DNA of 64,000 nucleotides from Lacisediminihabitans changchengi (GCF_016634425.1 NZ_JAEPES010000002.1:372001-436000), one strand, 5' to 3'; shown: positions 25,483 to 33,783, numbered from the stretch's first letter. The notes: generated by a model from the sequence alone, not told the origin. Made by a program: numbers and translations.

Positions 25483-25527
25483 CTCCGAGCCTACGGGGTT
25501 AGCCCACCAAGCGCCGTAGGCTCGGAG
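25483..25527. promoter_or_regulatory. Mirror-image divergent leaderless promoters
   Basis: CTCCGAGCCTACGG (25483-25496) and CCGTAGGCTCGGAG (25514-25527) form a perfect 14-bp inverted repeat. Each arm contains TAGGCT read outward, 6 nt before a start codon: the ATG of the LCP gene (25481, minus) and the GTG of the amidase (25529, plus). Confidence 0.65.
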
Positions 25528-25528
25528 G

Positions 25529-26953
25529 GTGTTCGAACTCCATCACCTCAGTGCCCAGGAGCAGTGGGACTGGCTGCAGCGCGGCGAGATCACCCCGACC
25601 GAATTGACCGAGCACTACCTCTCGCGTATCGAGCGGATCGATCCCGAGATCGGCGCCTTCGTGACGGTGACCGCGGATGCCGCGCGCTCACGCTCGGCGT
25701 CACTCGACGCCGTTCCGCGCACCGCGGCCCTCTGGGGGCTGCCCTTCGCCGACAAGGATCTCTATGACCGGGCCGGCGTTCCCACTCGCTCCGGCTCGCG
25801 CCTGCTGGCCGACTACGTCGCAGCGGACGACCATGACATCGTGCGCACCTTGGACGAGGCCGGCGGGGTGAGCCTCGGCAAGACCGCGACGCCCGAGTTC
25901 GGGTTGTCGTCCTCCTCGGAGTTGCTAGCAGGTCAGGTGACCCGCAACCCCTGGGATCTCGGGGTGGGTACCGGTGGGTCGAGCGCGGGGGCTGCGGCGG
26001 CAGTGGCCGCGGGGCTACTTCCCTTCGCTCCGGGGTCGGATGGCGGCGGCAGCATCCGTATTCCCGCGGCGGCGACCGGGCTGGTCGGTCTGAAGCCCTC
26101 GCGCGGTCGCGTACCGGCGCAGTCGGGAATCGCCAGCATCGCCGGGTTGGCCGTGGGTGGACCGATCGCCCGCACCGTTGCGGATGCCGCCATGCTGCTC
26201 GACGCGATGGTCTCGCCGACGGGGCTGCCACCCGAGCATCTCTATGCGTTGCGAGCGCCGGAGAGCTTCGAGGGCGCCTTCCTCGGCGATGCGATGCGCG
26301 GGGAGGGACGGTTTCAGATCGCGGTGATGACGACGTCCCCCTGGGACGATGTGCAGCAGATCGAGATCGACCCCGGCATTCGGGCCGCACTCGATGGGAC
26401 CGTGGACTTTCTGGTCGAGCTCGGTCACGGCATGGAGGAGATCGCGCTGCAGCCGAGTGACTACCCGGCGCTGTTCACTACCGTGTGGAAGGCGAGCGCG
26501 GCGGGGATCCCCGCGCGCACACCGGGCGAGCTCGAGCTGCTCGAGCCGATCACCCGCTGGCTGGTCGAACAGGGGCGCGCGATGTCGGCCGAGACGTTGC
26601 TTCAGGCGCAGGCCGGATTGTTCGCGTTCGAGCGATCGGTGATCCGCCAGTTCGCCTCGTACGACGCGGTGCTGACCCCGACCCTCGCGCAGTCGTCCCG
26701 CCCCATCGGGTGGTACTCGACCGACGACCCGGAGCTGAATTTCGCCCAGCAGGTGGCGTACGCGCCTTTCACGTCGTTCGTGAACGTGGCTGGGCTTCCC
26801 GCGATCTCCCTGCCGTTCGCCGTGGATGAGGCAGGCATGCCGGTGGGGGTTCAGCTGATCGGCCGGCCCGGGGGAGAGTCGGCGTTGCTCTCGATCGGTC
26901 GGCAGCTGGAGCGTCGGGCCCGGTGGGAGCGGCGGCACCCGCCGCAGTGGTGA
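25529..26953 (+). CDS. Amidase signature family hydrolase
   Basis: A 474-residue amidase. The Ser-cisSer-Lys triad is visible: Lys in WGLPFADKDLYD (near residue 75), the Gly/Ser-rich signature GTGGSSAGAAAAVAAGLLPFAPGSDGGGSIRIPA is at about 149-182 (split here only by reading), and LVGLKPSRGRVP follows. These enzymes hydrolyse amides or act as the GatA subunit of the tRNA amidotransferase. There is no gatB/gatC nearby and the C-terminal half (YSTDDPELNFAQQVAYAPFTSFVNVAGLPAISLP) fits the free amidase/AtzF-like group, so GatA is unlikely. The GTG start is leaderless. Confidence 0.9.
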   Translation: MFELHHLSAQEQWDWLQRGEITPTELTEHYLSRIERIDPEIGAFVTVTADAARSRSASLDAVPRTAALWGLPFADKDLYDRAGVPTRSGSRLLADYVAADDHDIVRTLDEAGGVSLGKTATPEFGLSSSSELLAGQVTRNPWDLGVGTGGSSAGAAAAVAAGLLPFAPGSDGGGSIRIPAAATGLVGLKPSRGRVPAQSGIASIAGLAVGGPIARTVADAAMLLDAMVSPTGLPPEHLYALRAPESFEGAFLGDAMRGEGRFQIAVMTTSPWDDVQQIEIDPGIRAALDGTVDFLVELGHGMEEIALQPSDYPALFTTVWKASAAGIPARTPGELELLEPITRWLVEQGRAMSAETLLQAQAGLFAFERSVIRQFASYDAVLTPTLAQSSRPIGWYSTDDPELNFAQQVAYAPFTSFVNVAGLPAISLPFAVDEAGMPVGVQLIGRPGGESALLSIGRQLERRARWERRHPPQW

Positions 26954-26989
26954 GTGTGCCGCGTCGGTAGCTCGTCCGGTCCGTCCTGT

Positions 26990-27071
26990 CTGGTTCTGTC
27001 GTTCCCGTTTCTGGTTCTGTCGTTCCCGTTTCTGGTTCTGTCGTCCCCGCTCTGGTTTTGTCGTCCCCGCT
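26990..27071. repeat. Tandem repeat, four units of 20-21 bp
   Basis: Units start at 26990, 27011, 27032 and 27052. The consensus begins CTGGTTCTGTCGT and ends TCCCGTTT in the first two and CCCCGCT in the last two. There are no spacers between units. Confidence 0.85.
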
Positions 27072-27074
27072 CTC

Positions 27075-27158
27075 TTCCGAAATGACGGAGATTCTGCGAA
27101 AACCGTCCCGGATCCCGGTGTTCTCTGCCGGATGGTCGAAATCTCCGCCATTTCGGAA
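27075..27158. repeat. Palindromic repeat, TTTCCGAAATG family, copy 2
   Basis: TTCCGAAATGACGGAGATT (27075-27093) pairs with AATCTCCGCCATTTCGGAA (27140-27158) with one mismatch. It shares the outer arm and flanks with copy 1 at 1490-1577 (TCTGCG after the left arm, GGGGGAG after the right arm). The inner arm differs by base changes that keep pairing. Confidence 0.75.
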
Positions 27159-27180
27159 CGGGGGAGTTTCGTTTGCGTCA

Positions 27181-27271
27181 TGTCAGTTCGGGCTGACATT
27201 GGCGGGAACTGACATTGGGCCGGCCGTGATGTCAGTTCGGGCTGGTGTTAGCGCGAACTAACAACACGAAA
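27181..27271. repeat. TGTCAGTTCGGGCTG inverted repeats
   Basis: TGTCAGTTC at 27181 pairs with GAACTGACA ending at 27214. A second unit, TGTCAGTTCGGGCTG from 27230, is followed by the near-complement TTAGCGCGAACTAACA. It is the same family as 40718-40797. Confidence 0.65.
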
Positions 27272-27284
27272 TCGACGAGCCTTA

Positions 27285-27314
27285 CAGCGGCAGCGGCAGC
27301 GGCAGCGGCAGCGC
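27285..27314. repeat. CAGCGG hexamer microsatellite
   Basis: Four perfect CAGCGG units and one CAGCGC, ending 11 bp before the stop codon of the ABC ATPase gene at 27326. Confidence 0.85.
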
Positions 27315-27325
27315 GGTCGCGCGGC

Positions 27326-28144
27326 TCACTCTGCCGCGCCGGTCGAGGCGTCAAGCGACGGCACCGCGGCAATCAACTGCCGGGTGTACGGATGCTGCGG
27401 ATCCTCCAGCACCGCGAGCGTGGGCCCGCTCTCGACCACGATCCCATCCTTCATCACCATGATCCGTTCGCACAGGTGGTAGACCAGCCCGATGTCGTGC
27501 GACACCAGGATCATGCTCAGCCCGAGGTCGCGACGCAGGTCGCGCAGCAGCTCCAGAATCTGCGCGCGCACAGTCACGTCGAGTGCGCTCAGCGGTTCGT
27601 CGCCGACCAGTAGCCGCGGGCCATGAACCAGCGCGCGAGACAGGGCTATGCGCTGTCGCTGTCCGCCCGAGAATTCGTGCGGATAGCGGTCGACGCTGTC
27701 GGCCTCGAGCCCCACCCGCTCCAGGATGCGCGCCACCATCGCGTGGTGATCGCCCGCGATGCCGAGCGCTTGCAGCGGTTCCGCGATGATCGCGCCCACC
27801 GACATCCGCGGGTCGAGCGAGGCGTACGGATCTTGCAGCACAATGCCGGTCTCCCGCCGAAGCCAGCGCAGGGAGCGGGCCGTGCCCCTCATCACAGGGC
27901 GGCCCTCGAACTCGATCGTGCCCGCGGTCGGTGTGTCGAGGGCCAGCAGCAGCCGCATCAGCGTCGACTTGCCCGAGCCGGATTCACCGATGATCGCGAG
28001 CGCCTCACCGTGGTCGATCGTAAGGTCGACATCGCGCAGCGCAGGCTTCACCAGCGGGCGGGCGAAGATGCCCTCGCGCGGCAGGTGGTAATCGCGGCTC
28101 AGTCGCGTCGCGGTCAGCAGTGGGGCAGCCGACAGTGCGGTCAT
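27326..28144 (-). CDS. Oligopeptide/nickel-type ABC importer ATPase 2 (DppF-like)
   Basis: A 272-residue ATPase. Walker A is IIGESGSGKSTLMRLL (near residue 53), the Q-loop IVLQDPYASLD, the signature FSGGQRQRIALSRALV near 160, Walker B LLVGDEPLSALD and the switch His in LVSHDIGLVYH. This fits the DppF/OppF half of the peptide/nickel/glutathione importer family. It is somewhat short because it lacks the C-terminal zinc/oligopeptide tail. The start overlaps the stop of ATPase 1 by 4 bp (ATGA). It is the last gene of a five-gene operon. Confidence 0.9.
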   Translation of the reverse strand: MTALSAAPLLTATRLSRDYHLPREGIFARPLVKPALRDVDLTIDHGEALAIIGESGSGKSTLMRLLLALDTPTAGTIEFEGRPVMRGTARSLRWLRRETGIVLQDPYASLDPRMSVGAIIAEPLQALGIAGDHHAMVARILERVGLEADSVDRYPHEFSGGQRQRIALSRALVHGPRLLVGDEPLSALDVTVRAQILELLRDLRRDLGLSMILVSHDIGLVYHLCERIMVMKDGIVVESGPTLAVLEDPQHPYTRQLIAAVPSLDASTGAAE

Positions 28145-28944
28145 GCGACACCGCCCGGAGTCCAGGAGGTGGCGCGGGCCGCGGCGAGCAGACCCTGCGT
28201 GACGGGATGCTGCGGCGCCCGCACGATGTCGGCGACCGGCCCCGACTCGACCGCCGCGCCGTGCGAGAGCACCACGACATCCGTCGCCACCTCGGCGAGC
28301 ACAGCGAGATCGTGGGTGACAAAGATCAGCGAGGCGCCGGTCGTGGTCACCAGCTCGTCGAACAGCTCGAGGATCTCGGCCTGGATGGTCACGTCGAGCG
28401 CCGTGGTCGGTTCGTCTGCGATGATCAGCGACGGGGAGCGGGCGATGGCCATGGCGATCGCGACCCGCTGCCGCTGACCGCCGGACAGCTCGTGCGGGTA
28501 GCGCTTCAGCAGCCGCTCCGGCTCTGGCAGCAGAACGTCGCGCGCCAGCTCGATTGCCCTCTGGTCGGCCTCTCGCTTCGAGAGCCGATCGTGGATGCGC
28601 AGGGGTTCGCCGATCTGCCGACCGACTCGGCGCAGCGGATTCAGGGCGGTGCGGGGCTCCTGGAAGACCATGCCGATCTCGCTGCCCCGGATGTGCGCGA
28701 GCTCGCGGTCGTCACGCCCGAGCAGCTCGATCTCTTCCCCTCCATCGATGGTCAGCAGGATGCTCCCGGTGGCGGTCGCGGCATCCGGGAGAAGGCCGAG
28801 CACGGCCAGCGCGGTGAGCGACTTTCCGGAGCCGGACTCGCCGATGATGCCGAATCGGGCGCCGTCGGCAACGCGGAAGCTCAGGTGATCGACCACCGTG
28901 CGGCCGCCGATCTTGATGCTGAGGTCGGTGACGGTCAGGCTCAT
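28141..28944 (-). CDS. Oligopeptide/nickel-type ABC importer ATPase 1 (DppD-like)
   Basis: A 267-residue ATPase. It starts MSLTVTDLSIKIGGRTVVDHLSF at 28944; its ATG overlaps the permease stop by 4 bp. Walker A GIIGESGSGKSLTALAVLG, Q-loop MVFQEPRTALNPLRRVG, signature LSGGQRQRVAIAMAIA, Walker B LIIADEPTTALD and His switch FVTHDLAVLAE are all intact. MVFQEPMTALNP-like Q-loops mark the DppD branch. It pairs with the DppF-like subunit downstream to power the transporter. Confidence 0.9.
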   Translation of the reverse strand: MSLTVTDLSIKIGGRTVVDHLSFRVADGARFGIIGESGSGKSLTALAVLGLLPDAATATGSILLTIDGGEEIELLGRDDRELAHIRGSEIGMVFQEPRTALNPLRRVGRQIGEPLRIHDRLSKREADQRAIELARDVLLPEPERLLKRYPHELSGGQRQRVAIAMAIARSPSLIIADEPTTALDVTIQAEILELFDELVTTTGASLIFVTHDLAVLAEVATDVVVLSHGAAVESGPVADIVRAPQHPVTQGLLAAARATSWTPGGVA

Positions 28945-29813
28945 CGGGCAAGCCCCCGTCGTCGTGACCGCGCCGCCCGAGAGACCTTGAGCCGCGGGTC
29001 CGTCGCCTCGCGGAGGGCATCGCCCAGCAGGTTGAGGCCGAGCACGGTGATCGTGATGGTGAGCCCGGGCCAGAGCACCGACCACGGGTGGATGGTGATG
29101 TAGCGCTGCAGGGAGCTGAGCAGTCGGCCCCAGGAAGCGGTCGACGACGGTGCTCCGTAGCCGAGGAACGACAGCCCGGCCTCGGAGAGGATCGACACCG
29201 CAGCCGCGAGCGACAGTTGAACGATGAACACCGGGGCCACGTTCGGGAGAATGTGCCGGATCAGGATGCGCCAGGAGCCCGCGCCGCTCGCCTTGGCGGC
29301 GAGCACGTAGTCGGTGCCGAGGGCACCGCGCACCTCACCGCGGGCGACCCGCGCGAGGTTTACGCCGAATCCGATGCCGACAGCGATGATCACGACGGTG
29401 AGCGAGCCGCCGAAGACCGCAGACAGCAGCATGGCAATCAGCAGGATCGGGAAGGCGATCAGCACATCGATCAGCACCGCGACCGGCTCGCGCACCCAGT
29501 GCGAGGTGAGCGAACCGAGGGCGGTCAGCCCGACGCCGATCAGCCCGGCGACGATGGCCGAGAAGAACGCGACCAGCACGGTGGTCTTGCTGCCGGCCAT
29601 GAGGTAGCTGAAGATGTCTGACCCGATGGCGTCGGTGCCGAACAGGTGGGCTAACGAGGGAGCTTGCCACGCGATCGACGGATTGGCGGTGAACGGATTC
29701 TGCGGGGTCCAGAACAGGGCGACGGCCGCGGTCAGCAGCAGCACGACCACGACCACGGTGCCGATGATGCCGGCCGGTCGCCGCCAGAGCTCGCGGAAGA
29801 ACGGCAGTATCAC
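28941..29813 (-). CDS. ABC importer permease 2 (DppC-like)
   Basis: A 290-residue permease with six hydrophobic segments. The N-terminal FFRELWRRPAGIIGTVVVVVLLLTA is the OppC_N pattern. The extracytoplasmic AHLFGTDAIGSDIFSYLMAG is diagnostic for DppC/OppC permeases. The EAA loop is about YVLAAKASGAGSWRILIRHILPN. The GTG start overlaps the stop of permease 1 (GTGA). Confidence 0.9.
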   Translation of the reverse strand: MILPFFRELWRRPAGIIGTVVVVVLLLTAAVALFWTPQNPFTANPSIAWQAPSLAHLFGTDAIGSDIFSYLMAGSKTTVLVAFFSAIVAGLIGVGLTALGSLTSHWVREPVAVLIDVLIAFPILLIAMLLSAVFGGSLTVVIIAVGIGFGVNLARVARGEVRGALGTDYVLAAKASGAGSWRILIRHILPNVAPVFIVQLSLAAAVSILSEAGLSFLGYGAPSSTASWGRLLSSLQRYITIHPWSVLWPGLTITITVLGLNLLGDALREATDPRLKVSRAARSRRRGLAR

Positions 29814-30766
29814 GACGACACCTCCGTGCGCTGGCGCGGGTCGATGAGCCGGTGTGCGATATCGACGGCGAAGCCGACCAGCAGCACGATGGCGGTGAGC
29901 GTGAAGATGTCGCCCTGCACCTTGGGCAGGTCGCGGTTGCCCACGTCGGTGACCAGCATCCGTCCGATCCCGGGCAGTTGAAACAGTTGCTCGACAATGA
30001 CCGCGCCGACGATGAGACCGGCGATCTGCAGGCCCAGTGACGAGATGACCGAGAGCATCACATTGGGCAGGCCGTGGCTGACCAGCGCGCGGGTTTTGGT
30101 GAGGCCGATCGCGGCCGCTGTGCGCACATAGTCCTGTCCGATGGCATCGAGCGCGGCCGAGCGAGTGAAGCGCAGCAGCACGGCCCCCTCGATCACCCCG
30201 ATAGTGAGTGCCGGCAGGATCAGCGAACGGATGGCGCGGCCCGGTTCGTCCCAGCCGTCGAGGGGAAATCCCTGCGTCGGTAGCCAGCGCAGCGCGAGAC
30301 CGAACACCGAGATCAGCAGCACTCCCGCCCAGACCGCCGGCACCGCGGCCAGTGCCTGGGCCGAAATCGCGATCGCCGCTCCGCTCGCCTTGGCATGACG
30401 GATGGCGGAGACGACGCCGAGAGGAATGCCGATTGCGAGCCCGAAGATCAGCGAGAGCAGAGCGAGGGGGAGCGTCACCGAGAGCTTTGCGGCGATCTCG
30501 ATGGCGACGGGAGTGCCGGTGACCAGGGAATCGCCGAGATCGAAGCGCAACAGACCGGATACCCAGTCGGTGTATTGCACGAAGATGTTGCGGTCTAGAC
30601 CCAGCGACTTTCTGATCGCCTCGACCTGCGCGGGCGTGGCCTGGGTGCCGCCGATCACCTGAGCGACGTCGCCGGGAAGCACACGCAGGGTGAAGAAGAT
30701 GAGCGCGCTGGCGATCAGCAGGCCGAGAACGAGAAGAAGGAGCCGGGTGATGATGAAACGGATCAC
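29810..30766 (-). CDS. ABC importer permease 1 (DppB-like)
   Basis: A 318-residue permease with six membrane segments. The start MIRFIITRLLLLVLGLLIASALIFFTLRVLPGD is the classic DppB/OppB N-terminus. DRNIFVQYTDWVSGLLRFDLGDSL follows as the periplasmic loop, and YVRTAAAIGLTKTRALVSHGLPN is the EAA loop. It lies 49 bp downstream of the solute-binding protein gene and overlaps the next permease by 4 bp. Confidence 0.92.
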   Translation of the reverse strand: MIRFIITRLLLLVLGLLIASALIFFTLRVLPGDVAQVIGGTQATPAQVEAIRKSLGLDRNIFVQYTDWVSGLLRFDLGDSLVTGTPVAIEIAAKLSVTLPLALLSLIFGLAIGIPLGVVSAIRHAKASGAAIAISAQALAAVPAVWAGVLLISVFGLALRWLPTQGFPLDGWDEPGRAIRSLILPALTIGVIEGAVLLRFTRSAALDAIGQDYVRTAAAIGLTKTRALVSHGLPNVMLSVISSLGLQIAGLIVGAVIVEQLFQLPGIGRMLVTDVGNRDLPKVQGDIFTLTAIVLLVGFAVDIAHRLIDPRQRTEVSS

Positions 30767-30815
30767 TCGGCCCCTTCGCTCGTTCGAATCATGATTGCGC
30801 TCTAGCCAGTGCTCA

Positions 30816-32318
30816 CTATCCCTTGACGGAGAGCTTGGCCAGGTTCAGGCGGGCACTGGTGGAGTCCGTCGGGAAGCCCGAGATGCCCTTCTTGATCACC
30901 GTAAGCGTTGTCGCGGTGAACAGCCACTCGGCGGGGGCGTCTTCGGCGACGAGCTTCGCAGCCTGCTTGAGCTTCGCCGCGGCGACGGCCGGGTCGGTCG
31001 CCGCGAGCGACTCGGTGTAGAGCGCGTCGACCTGCGGGTTCGAGTAGCCGAAGTAGTACTTCGGGTTGGCCCAATTGCCGAAGTCGTGCGACTCGGCGTG
31101 GTCGACGTAGCTGAGCTGGAAGTCGTGGTTCGTGTAGACATCGGTGAGCCAGGTCGCAAACTCCACCGAGTTCACCTTCAGCGTGATTCCGACGGCGGCG
31201 AGCTGGGAGACCAGCACGTCGGCGACGGTGGTGCCGTAGAAGTTGGGGATGGTCAGCGTCAGGTTCAGGTTCGTCTGCCCTGCCTCGGCCAGCAGCTTCT
31301 TCGCGTTGGCGGGATCGTACGCGTCGACCGAGTCGAGGTTCTCGTAGCCGGGGTCGATCTCGGGGATCGGACCGCCCTGGGCGACACCGGCGCCGCCGAT
31401 GGTCTTCAGGATCGCCTTCACGTCGATGGCCTGGCGGATCGCCTGACGCACCCGGATGTCGGTGAACGGCGCGACCGCATTGTTGAAGGCGAGCGTGTAC
31501 TTGTCCGTGGTCTTGCCGCGGTGGATCACCAGGTCCTTGTCCGAGTCCAGCTGCTTGGTCAACGTGGCATCGAACTGGGTCTGCACCTGCGTGTCGCCGT
31601 TCACCAGGGCGTTGGCCTGTGCGCTCGCATCGGTGATGTAGCGGAAGACGATCTTGCCTACCTTCGCCTTGTCGCCCCAGTAGTCGGGGTTGCGCACGAG
31701 GGTGAGGCTGTCGCCCTGTTTCCACGAGGAGAGCTTGTACGGCCCGGTGCCGATCGCCGTGGTGTTCAGCTTGTTCTTCGCGGCCTTCTCGAGAACGAGA
31801 CCCGCGCGTCCCGACAGCGCCCAGAGCAGGTTCGAATTCGGCTTCGACAGGGTGAGTACGACGGTGTTGTCGCCATCCTTCGTGACCGAGGTCACATTCG
31901 CGAGGTCGGCGTTGCCGGCGTATTTCGCGTTGGTACGCACCTGATCGATCGACCAGACCACGTCATCCGCGGTCAGCGTGTTGCCATCGTCGAAGGTGAT
32001 GCCGGTGTTGAGCGGGAACGTGTAGGTGAGGCCGTCTTTCGACACGCTGTGGCTCTTGGCGATCACGTCGACGATGTCGTTGGTCGAGGTGCGACCGACC
32101 AGGCCCTGGTAGACGTTGTCGATGAGCACCTGGTCGAGCGCGATGCCCGTGGTGGTGCGGATGTCGAGGTTCGTCGGCTCCAGGACCAGTCCGACGTCGA
32201 CGGTGGGCAGGGAGCTCGAATCTGTGCCTCCGCCAGTGCAGCCGGAGAGGATGAGGGCGGCGGTGACGGCGATGCCGGCGAATGCGAGGGACTTCTTACC
32301 GAAATGGCGAAGCGCCAT
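30816..32318 (-). CDS. Solute-binding lipoprotein, family 5 (peptide/nickel type)
   Basis: A 500-residue family 5 solute-binding protein. The start ATG at 32318 follows GGAAGGAAA, an excellent ribosome site, and opens with a lipoprotein signal peptide whose lipobox is LILSGC (Cys near residue 25). The mature part has EPTNLDIRTTTGIALDQVLIDNVYQGLV, the family-5 N-terminal signature, and TDIRVRQAIRQAIDVKAI near 290. It captures the substrate for the four downstream genes. Binding residues for peptide, nickel or opine cannot be separated by reading alone. A polyglutamine-like QQQTQ region upstream is untranslated. Confidence 0.92.
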   Translation of the reverse strand: MALRHFGKKSLAFAGIAVTAALILSGCTGGGTDSSSLPTVDVGLVLEPTNLDIRTTTGIALDQVLIDNVYQGLVGRTSTNDIVDVIAKSHSVSKDGLTYTFPLNTGITFDDGNTLTADDVVWSIDQVRTNAKYAGNADLANVTSVTKDGDNTVVLTLSKPNSNLLWALSGRAGLVLEKAAKNKLNTTAIGTGPYKLSSWKQGDSLTLVRNPDYWGDKAKVGKIVFRYITDASAQANALVNGDTQVQTQFDATLTKQLDSDKDLVIHRGKTTDKYTLAFNNAVAPFTDIRVRQAIRQAIDVKAILKTIGGAGVAQGGPIPEIDPGYENLDSVDAYDPANAKKLLAEAGQTNLNLTLTIPNFYGTTVADVLVSQLAAVGITLKVNSVEFATWLTDVYTNHDFQLSYVDHAESHDFGNWANPKYYFGYSNPQVDALYTESLAATDPAVAAAKLKQAAKLVAEDAPAEWLFTATTLTVIKKGISGFPTDSTSARLNLAKLSVKG

Positions 32319-32421
32319 GGGGTTTCCTTCCGATGCTGCTGTGTGGGTGCTACTGCGCTGCGTTTGTTGTTGCACGGGAGTCGTGTCCGAGTGGGCAGTC
32401 GAGTGGGGATGAATCACCAGA

Positions 32422-33333
32422 CTACGCACGTGGCCGAGTGCGGTGACCGACGGCCTCCGCGAACGACCGGATGACGGCGGCGAGCTCCACCGGCTTCTCC
32501 TCCTGTACGTTGTGGCCCGTGTCGAGCTGCACCCCGGTAGTACCGGGCACCCGAGCCAGGAAATCATCGACGACGGCGGGAGACAGGAAACCGTGTTCGG
32601 CGCGCACCAGCAGCACCGGCACGGTGATCTTCTCGAGCTGCGGCCAGAGGCTGTCGAAGTCCTGCAGCTGCACCGTCTCGCCCGGCTCCAGGTTCGTGAG
32701 CTGGTGCTTGAAGATCACCTTCCCGTCGCCTCGCACCCGGGTATTCAGCACGATCCCACGGTCGAGGGCCGCGCGGGAGGCGCCGAATCCGAAGGCGATG
32801 GCCCGCTCCGCGATCCCGTCCCGCGAGGCGAAGATCTGAGGGCCGGCCAGAAATCCGGTGACCTGCTCCGCGGCATCCGGAGTCAGCCCGGGACTGAAGT
32901 CGACGATCACAAGCGCGCGCACGAGATCCGGTCGCTGTGCGGCGAGGGCGATCGCCGTGCCGCCGCCGAGCGACTGGCCCACGACCAGCTGCGGTCCGAT
33001 GCCGAGAGCGTCGAGAACGGATGCCACGGCCCCCGCATTGGTCGAGGGGCGGTAATCGCGATCCGTCCGCCAGGCCGAATCACCGTGACCGGGGAGGTCG
33101 ATCGCGATCGCGGGAATGCCGAGTTCGGCGATGGTCGAATCCCAGGTGTGGGCGTTCAGCCCCGCCCCGTGCAGATACGTGGTCGACGGATGCTCGCCCC
33201 AGACGATCGCGCTGACGTCGTAGCCCGCCTGGTCGATCACCGTCGCGCGGTGCGGGGTCTGGAGCGGGGTGAGGATGCCGAACTCTGCGGCCTCCTGCTC
33301 GAGATAGGAGAATTCGTCGTCGGGCGATGGCAT
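32422..33333 (-). CDS. Alpha/beta hydrolase
   Basis: A 303-residue alpha/beta hydrolase. The oxyanion motif is TYLHGAGLNAHTWD (HG), the nucleophile elbow LVVGQSLGGGTAIALA (Ser near residue 112), the acid probably in PVLLVRAEHGFLS, or the preceding Asp-rich loop, and the catalytic His in LDTGHNVQEEKP near 283. IDLPGHGDSAW is typical of the epoxide hydrolase/lyase-like subgroup. I take ATG 33333 (MPSPDDEF); a GTG 24 bp upstream is possible. No ribosome site is obvious; TAGAGT lies next to the ATG, too close for a leaderless start. Substrate unknown. Confidence 0.82.
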   Translation of the reverse strand: MPSPDDEFSYLEQEAAEFGILTPLQTPHRATVIDQAGYDVSAIVWGEHPSTTYLHGAGLNAHTWDSTIAELGIPAIAIDLPGHGDSAWRTDRDYRPSTNAGAVASVLDALGIGPQLVVGQSLGGGTAIALAAQRPDLVRALVIVDFSPGLTPDAAEQVTGFLAGPQIFASRDGIAERAIAFGFGASRAALDRGIVLNTRVRGDGKVIFKHQLTNLEPGETVQLQDFDSLWPQLEKITVPVLLVRAEHGFLSPAVVDDFLARVPGTTGVQLDTGHNVQEEKPVELAAVIRSFAEAVGHRTRPRA

Positions 33334-33399
33334 GACTCTATGCTGCCGTGATTCCACGACCGCGGGCGTTTGATGACGGGCTGTTTCCCAGGGAAGGGA

Positions 33400-33429
33400 T
33401 TAGGTAAGGCATGCCATACTTAGGGCGTG
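33400..33429 (+). promoter_or_regulatory. Iron-box-like operator over a leaderless -10
   Basis: TTAGGTAAGGCATGCCATA (33400-33418) resembles the DtxR/IdeR box: the left half TTAGG is complete and the core GGCATGCC is palindromic. It overlaps CATACT (33415-33420), which lies 6 nt before the GTG at 33427. Confidence 0.6.
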
Positions 33430-33783
33430 CTTAGTTCCAACGTCGCGCTCGACTCCATCCGCTGGAGTCCCTCGGCGACCGACAAACTTCTGCTCGCCGG
33501 CACCGAGCGCAGCATTCCCGTACTCCGCGCCATTCTCGCCTCGCTCCCGGCCAAGGCGCGCGGCCAGGTGTTCGTCGAGGTGGCCAGTGCCGACGACATC
33601 GACCCGATCGCCGGTCCCGGCCGGGTGATGGTCTGCTGGTTGCTCCGCGACCGCGGCCAGTCGCTGCAGCGTTCCGTCGACTCCTGGCTCAGCGAGATGC
33701 TTCCGACCGAGTTCGACCGCGAGCACAACGTCTACGCCTGGGTCGACGGCGCGGGCGCGGCTCGCACCCTCAGCTCGAACTGA
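33427..33783 (+). CDS. Stand-alone SIP domain protein (siderophore-interacting, C-terminal NAD(P)H-binding half)
   Basis: A 118-residue protein that matches the C-terminal (SIP) half of siderophore-interacting flavin reductases: LLLAGTERSIPVLRAILASLPAKARGQVFVEVAS, then a Pro/Gly segment and VMVCWLLRDRG. Full-length family members (about 270 residues) have an N-terminal FAD-binding barrel, which is missing here. Single-domain versions are known in actinobacteria. An iron-box-like site over its promoter supports a role in iron release from siderophores. The GTG start is leaderless. Its end overlaps the convergent SDR gene by 14 bp. Confidence 0.82.
   Translation: MLSSNVALDSIRWSPSATDKLLLAGTERSIPVLRAILASLPAKARGQVFVEVASADDIDPIAGPGRVMVCWLLRDRGQSLQRSVDSWLSEMLPTEFDREHNVYAWVDGAGAARTLSSN

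Larger units (their letters stand above)
26954..27325. other. Non-coding repeat island
   Basis: 372 bp without a credible gene, placed between the amidase stop and the last ABC-transporter gene. It holds four repeat types in a row: a 20-21 bp tandem repeat (26990-27071), a TTCCGAAATG palindrome (27075-27158), two TGTCAGTTCGGGCTG inverted repeats (27181-27271) and a CAGCGG hexamer run (27285-27314). The region may serve as the transcription end for both convergent units. Confidence 0.75.

Noticed and set aside
25529..26953. Amidase as GatA of the Asp/Glu-tRNA amidotransferase
   Set aside because: There is no gatB or gatC next to it and the C-terminal half fits free amidases.
26990..27071. Possible CRISPR array
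   Set aside because: The units are directly adjacent with no spacers, and no cas gene is near. The same applies to the arrays at 43837 and 45494.
30795..32474. A 559-codon plus-strand open frame opposite the solute-binding protein gene
   Set aside because: Val/Arg/Gly-rich antisense shadow with no motif; the minus-strand gene has a signal peptide, ribosome site and family motifs.
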